DNA of 64,000 bases from Verrucomicrobiia bacterium (lineage in GTDB: Bacteria; Verrucomicrobiota; Verrucomicrobiia; Limisphaerales; UBA8199). Below are positions 16,982 to 24,380 of this stretch, piece after piece. The notes under the pieces are model-generated. The model saw only the letters and a program-made list of their open reading frames with translations, ran no database searches and was not told the DNA's origin. The position numbers and the translations under genes are program-made. The stretch covers positions 1 to 64,000 of the forward strand of contig DASYZB010000003.1 in assembly GCA_035946615.1 (NCBI GenBank). The letters run 5' to 3'. The first letter of the stretch is position 1; every line of letters begins with the position of its first letter.

Positions 16982-18343
16982 TCACGCAAACTTGTACTGG
17001 CCCGGGATGGCCACCTCGGGGAAGGGCAGGCTTCCCATCTCGTATTTTTCCGGTCCCAAGCGGGTGGTGGAATTAAGGACTTCCTCCGCTTCAATCGAGC
17101 GCCCGCTATAGGCGGACTCGCGCCCCATGATCCCGGTGAGGGTGCTTTCGGCGACGTTTTTGGCCTCGTTCAGCGGGGCGCCGGCGCGAATGCTGGCCAT
17201 CAGGTCCTGGTGCTCCTGCTGGTAGGGATTGACGTCGCGTTCGCGAAATCTCCAGAGCACCTGCTTGTTGCTGGCCCGTATCCAGTCCTTGCAATTGCTC
17301 GAACCTTTGGTCCCCACAACGGCCTCCTCGACCTTGCCTTCACAGCCATTCATTTGGCGGCACTGGCTGAACATCCGCGCGCCGTTGGCATATTCGAACT
17401 CGACGGCAAAATGATCGTAGATGTGGCCGTAATTCTTGTTGGGCCGCGCCTGCCGGCCTCCCAAGGCCAGGGCTTTGATGGGGTGCGCACCCATGACCCA
17501 GTTGATCACGTCCAGGTTATGGACGTGTTGCTCAACGATGTGGTCGCCCCCCAGCCAGGTGAAATAATTCCAATTGCGCAGTTGCCACTCCATATCGCTC
17601 CAGCCGGGCTGACGTTCCACCACCCAGATCACGCCCCCGTCCCAATACGCGCGGGCAGCCAGAATCTCGCCCACCGCGCCATCCTGGAGCCGTTTGATTG
17701 CCTCCCCATAGCTGCGCATGTGGCGCCGCTGGGTGCCCGCTACGATGCCCAGGTTCTTCTGCTTTGCCAATTCCCCGGCCTCGAGCACCAACCGGATGCC
17801 GGGGCCATCGACCGCGCATGGCTTCTCGGCGAAAACGTTCTTCCCCGCTTCGATGGCAGCCTTGAGGTGCGTGGCGCGGAAGTGCGGGGGCGTGGCCAGG
17901 ATGACATAGTTGATGTCCGGGACCGCCAGCAGCTTTTGGTAGGCATCAAAGCCCGTGAAGCACATCTCATCGGGGATGGACATGTTGAGCTTTTGGAGTT
18001 GCTCGCGGCAGCCGTTGAGGCGATCAGGAAACACGTCACCCAGGGCAACAACTTTTACGTTTTTGCTCGCCGCGCTGGCATCGGCTTTGATGTTCTCGGT
18101 GTGGTAACCCGCCTGGGGATAGTTCACGTCGGTCGCGGCGCCCAGGGCATCGGCCACAGCGCCGGTCCCGCGTCCGCCGCAGCCGATGAGACCGATGCGG
18201 ATTGGGTCGTCAGGCGCGGCATGGCCCGTGATGACAAAAGGCATCTGCGCCAAAGCCGCAGCGCCGGCGGCGGCGAGTGAGGAGTTCTTCAGGAACTGAC
18301 GTCGTGAAACTGGATCGAGTGGATTGGAATGGCTGGATTTCAT
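16982..18343 (-). CDS. Tat-exported Gfo/Idh/MocA family oxidoreductase
   Basis: A 453-residue NAD(P)-dependent oxidoreductase. A Tat signal (SRRQFLKNSSLAAAGAAALAQ) precedes the Rossmann fold, with dinucleotide motif GLIGCGGRGTGAV and the catalytic EKP motif in FAEKPCAVD. The C-terminal alpha/beta domain carries GGDHIVEQHVHNLDVINW, the substrate-site pattern of this branch. These periplasmic enzymes are thought to oxidise or rearrange sugars or cyclitols with tightly bound cofactor. The ATG at 18343 gives a normal Tat n-region; the frame is open to 18367. It is convergent with GH27; a 365-base region separates it from the divergent DUF6580-like gene. Substrate unknown. Confidence 0.9.
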   Translation of the reverse strand: MKSSHSNPLDPVSRRQFLKNSSLAAAGAAALAQMPFVITGHAAPDDPIRIGLIGCGGRGTGAVADALGAATDVNYPQAGYHTENIKADASAASKNVKVVALGDVFPDRLNGCREQLQKLNMSIPDEMCFTGFDAYQKLLAVPDINYVILATPPHFRATHLKAAIEAGKNVFAEKPCAVDGPGIRLVLEAGELAKQKNLGIVAGTQRRHMRSYGEAIKRLQDGAVGEILAARAYWDGGVIWVVERQPGWSDMEWQLRNWNYFTWLGGDHIVEQHVHNLDVINWVMGAHPIKALALGGRQARPNKNYGHIYDHFAVEFEYANGARMFSQCRQMNGCEGKVEEAVVGTKGSSNCKDWIRASNKQVLWRFRERDVNPYQQEHQDLMASIRAGAPLNEAKNVAESTLTGIMGRESAYSGRSIEAEEVLNSTTRLGPEKYEMGSLPFPEVAIPGQYKFA

Positions 18344-18557
18344 ATAAGCTCTTGAGTTGGGTCTCAACAGTCATTTGGCAACGCCGGTGGAATGCAGGCG
18401 CCGGCTGAGGCGAATCCTAAAGCAACCCTCGCGGAAAACCAGCTTAATCTGGCCTGGTTTAAAAAATCGAATATAAGTCTCGAGGCGGCGATTTCCCCAA
18501 GGCCGCTTACGAGGAGGGCCCGTCTGGCGCCGGTAACGCCCCCTCGGCGGGCGAGTG

Positions 18558-18600
18558 GGAGCAGGAGTAAGGGTATGAGTATGAGTAAGAGTAAGACATA
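18558..18600. repeat. Degenerate GAGTAW-type simple repeat
   Basis: Here GAGCAG, GAGTAA, GGGTAT, GAGTAT, GAGTAA and GAGTAA follow one another in a purine-rich six-base period. It lies between the Tat oxidoreductase and the DUF6580-like gene, just before a structured element. A related (TC)CTCGTCCTCG repeat occurs at 45736. Likely slippage-derived; no function is claimed. Confidence 0.6.
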
Positions 18601-18685
18601 GAGGCGGCGCGGACACTGGCGCAACAAGGCCGGATTAGGCATTTAATTCATGCAGGGCTGGGACGAAGCCCAGGCGCGCCGCCTC
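18601..18685 (+). ncRNA. Candidate structured RNA leader (possible riboswitch) of the membrane gene
   Basis: A perfect ten-base stem closes the element: GAGGCGGCGC (18601-18610) with GCGCCGCCTC (18676-18685). Inside are three small hairpins: GCC-GGATTA-GGC, CAT-TTAATTC-ATG and CTGGG-ACGAAG-CCCAG (18658-18673). TTGTCATTTTT follows it, and the coding region starts at 18709. A second GAGGCGGCG at 18483-18491 could compete for the same right arm. The placement before an ECF-S-like transporter gene suggests a regulatory leader, but it matches no riboswitch consensus I know. It could be only an interspersed hairpin. Confidence 0.35.
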
Positions 18686-18708
18686 TTGTCATTTTTAAGC
18701 GCGGGCGT

Positions 18709-19374
18709 ATGCTCCGGCTGATGAAAGGCAAATGGATGATGCCTCTGGCCTTCATGCTGGCCTTTGCGCTTACACGCATCCCGGGCATGCTGCCGCAAAA
18801 CTTCAGCGCCGCATATGCGCTGTGCTTTTGCGCCGGTCTCTATTTCCCAGGCCGCATAGCGTGGTGGCTTCCGCTAGGCGCGCTCCTGCTCACCGATATT
18901 GGTTTGGACCTGTATTATCGCTTCGATCTGGGCTGGCAGGTCTTCGACACAACGGCCTTGAAATATCAACTGGTCAATTATGCCGCCTATGCCTGTTTGA
19001 TAGGTCTGGGGCGCAAATTCAAACCCAACTGTTCATTTATGGCGCTGCTGGGCGGCGGCGTTTTTGGGGCGCTGCTCTTTTATCTGATCACCAATACCGC
19101 CTCCTGGTTTTTCAACCCGTTTGGAAATCCTGAATACAGCAAAACCTTCGCCGGTTGGCTGATTGCGCTGACCAAAGGGACCGCTGGCTGGCCTGAGACC
19201 TGGCAGTTCTTTCGCAATACCCTTTTAAGCGGCGGCTTGTTCACCGGCTTGTTTGTGGGCGCCATGAAATGGCTTGAATCCTCCGAGTCAGCACAGGAAA
19301 AGGAACCCAAGGAATCGCCTGCCCCTGCCGAAGAACCGCAGGGCGACCAGGCCGCGGAACCTCGGGATGCGTGA
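18709..19374 (+). CDS. DUF6580-like integral membrane protein (ECF S-component-like)
   Basis: A 221-residue protein with about five to six membrane helices, followed by a charged Glu/Pro/Ala-rich tail (about 190-221). Helix and loop patterns such as PLGALLLTDIGLDLYY, LLFYLITNTASWF and FFRNTLLSGGLFTGLF resemble DUF6580 proteins, which are compared with energy-coupling-factor S components that bind small molecules. A transport role is inference; the ligand is unknown. Start codons at 18709 and 18721 are both plausible. Its TGA overlaps the GTG start of the phosphoesterase by four bases. A structured element lies directly upstream. Confidence 0.75.
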   Translation: MLRLMKGKWMMPLAFMLAFALTRIPGMLPQNFSAAYALCFCAGLYFPGRIAWWLPLGALLLTDIGLDLYYRFDLGWQVFDTTALKYQLVNYAAYACLIGLGRKFKPNCSFMALLGGGVFGALLFYLITNTASWFFNPFGNPEYSKTFAGWLIALTKGTAGWPETWQFFRNTLLSGGLFTGLFVGAMKWLESSESAQEKEPKESPAPAEEPQGDQAAEPRDA

Positions 19375-19898
19375 GGGATAATCCGCCAGCCCCAAACCAA
19401 ACCGCCCGGCGCATTGCCGCGTTCAAAATCGGGGTCATTTCAGATACACACAACTACTTTGATCCTCAAATCAAAGCGCTTTTTGACGGAGTCGTCCATA
19501 TCCTGCATGCTGGAGATATTGGGGGCACCGGCATCATCCGGCAACTCGAGGACATCGCGCCCGTTACTGCGGTTTTAGGAAACACCGACGATCCTGGATT
19601 GCACTTCAACCTGACCGAATTCATCGAGGTGACTGGGAGAAGGTTCCTGCTTCACCACATCGTGCAACCCTCGCGCTTGCCTGACTGGCTGCAAGGACGC
19701 ATCGCCGGCGACAGACCCGACGTGGTGGTTTTTGGCCATACGCATAAACCATTCAGCCAACGCATTGGCCCGCCTCTTTTCTTCAATCCCGGTTACGCCG
19801 GCAAATCCCGTTTCGGCATGGAACGCACAGTGGCTATCCTGCACTGCGAACAGGACGCTATCTGGCCGGAATATTTCCGGCTTGAGAGCCTGCTTTAA
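19371..19898 (+). CDS. YfcE/MJ0936-type metallophosphoesterase
   Basis: A 175-residue calcineurin-like phosphodiesterase. The metal ligands are visible in ISDTHN, HAGDIG, GNTD and GHTH, in the order expected for the YfcE family. It cleaves phosphodiester or phosphomonoester substrates in the cytoplasm using two divalent metals; natural substrates of this family are not settled. It starts with GTG at 19371 inside the four-base GTGA overlap with the upstream membrane gene, so translation is coupled. A large hairpin repeat lies just after its stop. Confidence 0.9.
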   Translation: MRDNPPAPNQTARRIAAFKIGVISDTHNYFDPQIKALFDGVVHILHAGDIGGTGIIRQLEDIAPVTAVLGNTDDPGLHFNLTEFIEVTGRRFLLHHIVQPSRLPDWLQGRIAGDRPDVVVFGHTHKPFSQRIGPPLFFNPGYAGKSRFGMERTVAILHCEQDAIWPEYFRLESLL

Positions 19899-19917
19899 AA
19901 ACAGAATTGCCGCTGCT

Positions 19918-19962
19918 CGTCCGTAGCAGCCGACGCCTGGCGTCGACTGCTATGATCGGACG
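19918..19962. repeat. Long hairpin repeat of the GTAGCAGCCGACGCC family
   Basis: CGTCCGTAGCAG-C-CGACGCC folds back on GGCGTCG-A-CTGCTA...CGGACG, an almost uninterrupted stem from 19918 to 19962, followed by AAAAA. It lies between the convergent phosphoesterase and RRM genes and may terminate both. Its core GTAGCAGCCGACGCC recurs at 62597, and a diverged form, GTAGGAGACGACGT, at 56690 and 60626. Confidence 0.65.
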
Positions 19963-20056
19963 AAAAACCAGGACGAGAGAGTCGTCCAATAACCGCAGGG
20001 AGCACGCCGCCGCTCGATAATCGGCTTACGGCAGGTTGCTCATCTGCTCTGCTTTG

Positions 20057-20371
20057 CTACTGGCGCCGCTCACGGTAACCGCCACCGCCGCCATCGCGTC
20101 CGCCGCCGCCCATCGGGCGTTCCTCGCGCGGACGGGCCTCATTGACGGTCAGCGCGCGGCCTTGGAAATCCTTCTGATGAAACATCCCAATGGCCTTGCT
20201 GGCATCCTCTTGGGTCCCCATTTCGATGAAGGCGAAACCCCGGGACCGGCCCGTCGTCCGGTCCTGCATGATGTTGACTGCAACGACCCCGCCCGCCTGG
20301 GCGAAGTAATCCTGCAGATCGTTTTCGGTAGTCGTGAATGGTAGATTCCCGACGAATAGTCTGGCCGGCAT
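20057..20371 (-). CDS. Small RRM-type RNA-binding protein with Gly-rich tail
   Basis: A 104-residue protein with one RNA-recognition motif: RNP2 is RLFVGNL (near residue 4) and RNP1 is RSRGFAFIEM (near 45). The last 20 or so residues are Gly/Arg-rich (GGGGRDGGGGGYRERR). This is the plan of cyanobacterial Rbp and other bacterial glycine-rich RRM proteins, often cold-induced RNA chaperones. The ATG at 20371 is at the usual distance from RNP2; the open frame to 20518 lies over the leader. A leader of about 110 bases from the promoter near 20489-20518 would allow post-transcriptional control, as in cold-shock genes. Confidence 0.92.
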   Translation of the reverse strand: MPARLFVGNLPFTTTENDLQDYFAQAGGVVAVNIMQDRTTGRSRGFAFIEMGTQEDASKAIGMFHQKDFQGRALTVNEARPREERPMGGGGRDGGGGGYRERRQ

Positions 20372-20488
20372 AATGTTCTCTGTTCTGTTTCTCGCTCCAA
20401 CCGGGTGGCCGTTCCCAGGCGCTGGTCTCAAATCGCCCCTAAACCAAAGGACAATTCCCGCGTCACCAGGTTTTTGCTGAGTTGCCCT

Positions 20489-20518
20489 TTTGTAGAACAA
20501 AACCGCCTGCCAAGTCAA
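20489..20518 (-). promoter_or_regulatory. Sigma-70-type promoter of the RRM gene
   Basis: On the minus strand TTGACT (20513-20518) and TACAAA (20489-20494) are separated by 18 bases. Transcription would begin near 20482, leaving about 110 bases before the ATG at 20371. Derived from sequence pattern only. Confidence 0.5.
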
Positions 20519-20560
20519 GAAGAATAATTAACCCAACAAATTAGCATCAAGGTCGATGAA

Positions 20561-20651
20561 CAGGTGTCTGTTCGCTGGTGACGCTTAACACTTTTCACTG
20601 TCCAGGTACAGCGAGTGGGGCCTCCTCTCCTCCTGGGGATGAGAGGGAGAG
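20561..20651. repeat. Diverged copy of the CCCTCTCC hairpin repeat
   Basis: This 91-base stretch in the 313-base gap between the RRM gene and the response regulator shares TGTTCGCTGGTGAC (20569-20582) exactly with the copy at 2111. It then has CCTCTCCTCCTGGGGATGAGAGGG, a looser version of the hairpin. The order of tail and hairpin differs from the other copies. Confidence 0.5.
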
Positions 20652-20684
20652 CGCAGAACGGTAATCTATTGTTAAAACAGGCCT

Positions 20685-22042
<1,358 letters not shown>

Positions 22043-22046
<4 letters not shown>

Positions 22047-22819
22047 AAGTTATGTATGCGATTTCGCCCGCAGGCGCGGGTGAACGCGCCGAAGAGAGCC
22101 TGGTGTTCGGCAAATCGCCCGGCCAAGCGTTCCGGGTGGAATTGCACGCTCAAGAGCCACGGCAACCAGCGCACTCCACCCGGCTGGAGTTCGAGCGCCT
22201 CGATGATGCCATCCGAGCTGGTGGCCGCCACACGAAGCGGGGCGGCCACCCGGCCAATTGCCTGGTGATGCGTGCTGTTCACGCCCAGATTCTTCTTGCC
22301 GGTTATCTTGGCCAGTACTGAACCCGGTGTCAATTGCACTTCGTGAACGATTTCACTGCGTTTATCCATGCGCCGATGGCGCAACGCCCCCGGCACCTGG
22401 CTGGGAATATCGGCCACCAGCCCACCCCCCAAGGCCACGTTAAGGATTTGGTGCCCGCGGCAAATCGCTAGCAACGGTTTGCGCTGGCGAAAGACCTCGT
22501 CAATAAGCACCAGCTCACGGTAATCCCGCCCGCCACCATCAGGGGTGACGCCGACCGTGCGGCGCACTGCAGCGGGCAAGACATCCCCGTAGAGGCGCGG
22601 ATCGACATCATCCCCGCCGGTCAACAGCACGCCGTCGCATCGGCGCACGCAGTCGGCGATGCATTCCCGCTCCACCGTCACGGGGATTATCAGGGGCAAC
22701 CCGCCTGCGGCAAGAATGGCTTGCTGGTAATTGGCCGAAAGGCTGATCGAGAGGTCCCCAAATTCCTTCCCTTTGCCCTCAATGTCTGGGGAAATCAAAA
22801 TGAGCGGTCGTTTGGTCAT
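22043..22819 (-). CDS. Gamma-glutamyl-GABA hydrolase-like peptidase C26
   Basis: A 258-residue class I glutamine-amidotransferase-fold hydrolase of the PuuD/peptidase C26 group. LTGGDDVDP (67-75) is the oxyanion-side motif, LAICRGHQILN carries the nucleophile C120, and SVQFHPE the catalytic His/Glu. The family removes gamma-linked glutamate from small molecules such as gamma-glutamyl-GABA; the actual substrate here is unknown. It lies 12 bases after the small hypothetical gene and overlaps the regulator by ATGA. Polyamine breakdown is suggested by homology only. Confidence 0.92.
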
Positions 22820-22831
22820 GTTGCAATCAAC

Positions 22832-23104
22832 TCAGTCGAAAGCCGCTTCGGGAAAGCGTTCGCGAATGGATTTTTTGACGCGCGCTTCTTCTTCGGGACG
22901 CAAGCGGCGGCGGTTAATGCGGCGCTGGACGGCGTCGAGCAGCTCCAGCCAATCATCCAAAGGCGGTTCGGGAACGGCCTGCCATTGGTCGTAGCGTTTT
23001 TCACGCGCAAAGAAGAGCCAATCGCGTCCGACATGCTGCGCATAGACCTGGAGGGTAAGGCCCCCGGGAGTGGTGCGTTTCCAACTGATCTCAGCCTTAG
23101 GCAT
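22832..23104 (-). CDS. Conserved hypothetical protein, 90 residues
   Basis: A 90-residue soluble protein between ispF and the C26 hydrolase, seven bases from ispF and 12 from its downstream neighbour, so it is in the operon. The N-terminal half looks like a small beta-rich domain with aromatic residues (RDWLFFAREKRYDQW). The C-terminal half is helical and highly charged (LDDWLELLDAVQRRINRRRLRPEEE, quoted in part; ends IRERFPEAAFD). The ATG at 23104 avoids overlap with ispF. I recognise no family and see no signal or membrane segment. Confidence 0.72.
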   Translation of the reverse strand: MPKAEISWKRTTPGGLTLQVYAQHVGRDWLFFAREKRYDQWQAVPEPPLDDWLELLDAVQRRINRRRLRPEEEARVKKSIRERFPEAAFD

Positions 23105-23111
23105 GGGGGCA

Positions 23112-23594
23112 TCAATGCTCGGGCAAATCGACGCCCGCCACAGCAATCGCCGCGATGCCCTCTTCACGCCCGATAAACCCTAAGGTTTCGTTGGTCGTGG
23201 CTTTGATCCCGATTCGTTGGACATTCAGTTCGAGGGCCTCGGCCATATTGCGTTTCATCTGCTCAATGTGGGGGAAGAGCTTGGGCGCCTGGGCGATGAT
23301 GGTGGCGTCGATATTGATCAGTTTGCCGCCACGCAACGCCACCAGGCGCGAGGCCTCCCGCAGGAACACGCGGCTGGGGGCCCCTTGCCAGCGTGGGTCG
23401 GTATTAGGGAAATGATGGCCGATGTCGGCTTCGCCGAGGGCGCCGAGGATGGCATCGCAGACGGCGTGCATCAACACATCGGCGTCCGAATGGCCTTCGA
23501 GGCCTTTTGGATGCTCGATGTCAACCCCGCCCAGGACCAGCTTTCGTCCCTCGGCCAGAGCATGAACGTCGTAACCGATGCCCACATGAACCAT
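23112..23594 (-). CDS. ispF: 2-C-methyl-D-erythritol 2,4-cyclodiphosphate synthase IspF
   Basis: A 160-residue enzyme of the non-mevalonate isoprenoid pathway, converting CDP-ME-2-phosphate to ME-cyclodiphosphate with release of CMP. The zinc ligands are D9 and H11 (GYDVHAL) and H43 (DADVLMHA); the trimer-fold motifs NIDATIIAQAPK and KATTNETLGFIGREEGI are intact. Length is typical (about 157-160). The ATG at 23594 starts the canonical sequence; the frame is open to 23714. IspD is not adjacent. It heads a tight minus-strand operon. Confidence 0.96.
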   Translation of the reverse strand: MVHVGIGYDVHALAEGRKLVLGGVDIEHPKGLEGHSDADVLMHAVCDAILGALGEADIGHHFPNTDPRWQGAPSRVFLREASRLVALRGGKLINIDATIIAQAPKLFPHIEQMKRNMAEALELNVQRIGIKATTNETLGFIGREEGIAAIAVAGVDLPEH

Positions 23595-23695
23595 GGGCCA
23601 ACTATAGGCAGAGGGGCCAAAGCTACCAAGCACTTTTGCCGTCGGGCCGACACTCTCAGCTCGAGCCACCGCGAATTTGGCGATCATCAACTTGA

Positions 23696-24082
23696 TGCTT
23701 ATTTGGCCCTGCATCGCCTAATGAGAAAGTCTTCATCTGTCCCTCGGATCGGATTCTTTCAAAGCAGATTGGGCACGCCTTCACGAGTTACACCTTCAAC
23801 GGATACGAGGTGGGGCCAGGGGCCATTGCGCGCATAACAGGCAAGAAGCTGGGTTCCATCAAAAGTCCGGCCAAGGCGGTATTGGTTGGCGAGTGGCCCG
23901 CATTCTTTGGCGGCTCGTGGCATCCGGTAATTAACCGAGACTATCCCAACGCAAAAAACGCGCTGAGCTTTGTCGATGGGCATGCGGGCCTCATCAAAAG
24001 TTTTTGGGATGGTGCTTCCGATTCCGATCCCTGTAACTATGAGCCCCCAGCCGGATATGATTACAACTGGGATGGAGAATGA
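23696..24082 (+). pseudogene. C-terminal remnant of a type II secretion pseudopilin-like protein
   Basis: The frame is open from about 23696, upstream of the first plausible start codon. It reads PASPNEKVFICPSDR, SYTFNGYEVGPG, AVLVGEWPAFF, and NALSFVDGHAGLIKSFWDG. The FVDGH segment is the H-x9-DG-like end of Verrucomicrobia/Planctomycetes pseudopilins (DUF1559-type). The N-terminal methylation site and pilin helix are absent, so this is a truncated gene tail. It starts just upstream of and divergent from ispF, suggesting a rearrangement breakpoint there. Family recognised from motifs; loss of function inferred. Confidence 0.6.
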
Positions 24083-24240
24083 CGTTCCTCCCGAACGCCC
24101 GCACTTCGCGCCGGTAGAGATCAGGAAATCTGAGTCTGGACATTTCATACTCGATTTCGCGTCTCATTAACACGCGGGCTTTAGCCGGGTTTTGCTTGAT
24201 GCGCTCAAGCAGCGCGGGCAGTTCTGCATCAAATTCATGC
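24082..24240 (-). other. Coding-like remnant with no start codon
   Basis: On the minus strand a frame reads HEFDAELPALLERIKQNPAK and REIEYEMSRLRFPDLYRREV with coding-like composition and few rare residues. No ATG or GTG lies next to its upstream end, which runs straight into the hairpin repeat at 24259. It may be a fragment of a decayed gene. The family is unknown. Confidence 0.3.
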
Positions 24241-24258
24241 TTAGTCGCCCCGCCAAGC

Positions 24259-24315
24259 TTCCCTCTCCCAGTCTGCGGGGAGAGGGGCCTATTCAGGGGC
24301 CTATTCGCTGGTGAC
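24259..24315. repeat. CCCTCTCC...GGAGAGGG hairpin repeat, copy 3
   Basis: CCCTCTCCC (24261-24269) pairs with GGGAGAGGG (about 24278-24286), followed by the conserved tail ATTCGCTGGTGACCC. The segment AGGGGCCTATTC is duplicated in tandem here (24283-24306), unlike in the copy at 2111. It lies between two gene remnants and the 919-residue gene. Confidence 0.65.
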
Positions 24316-24380
24316 CCTTCAGGACCGGGGGCAAAGGGCCACTGCGCCAAAGGACGCGCGAAGTTGAAAAAAGCCAATTG

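Noticed and set aside
16967-18280. A 437-codon plus-strand frame opposite the Gfo/Idh gene
   Set aside because: Composition is His/Gly/Ala-rich without motif; the minus strand carries a full Tat oxidoreductase.
18601-18708. Cobalamin riboswitch
   Set aside because: AGGCCGGA and CACTGG faintly recall the B12 box, but the order, spacing and core are missing; only a structured element is claimed.
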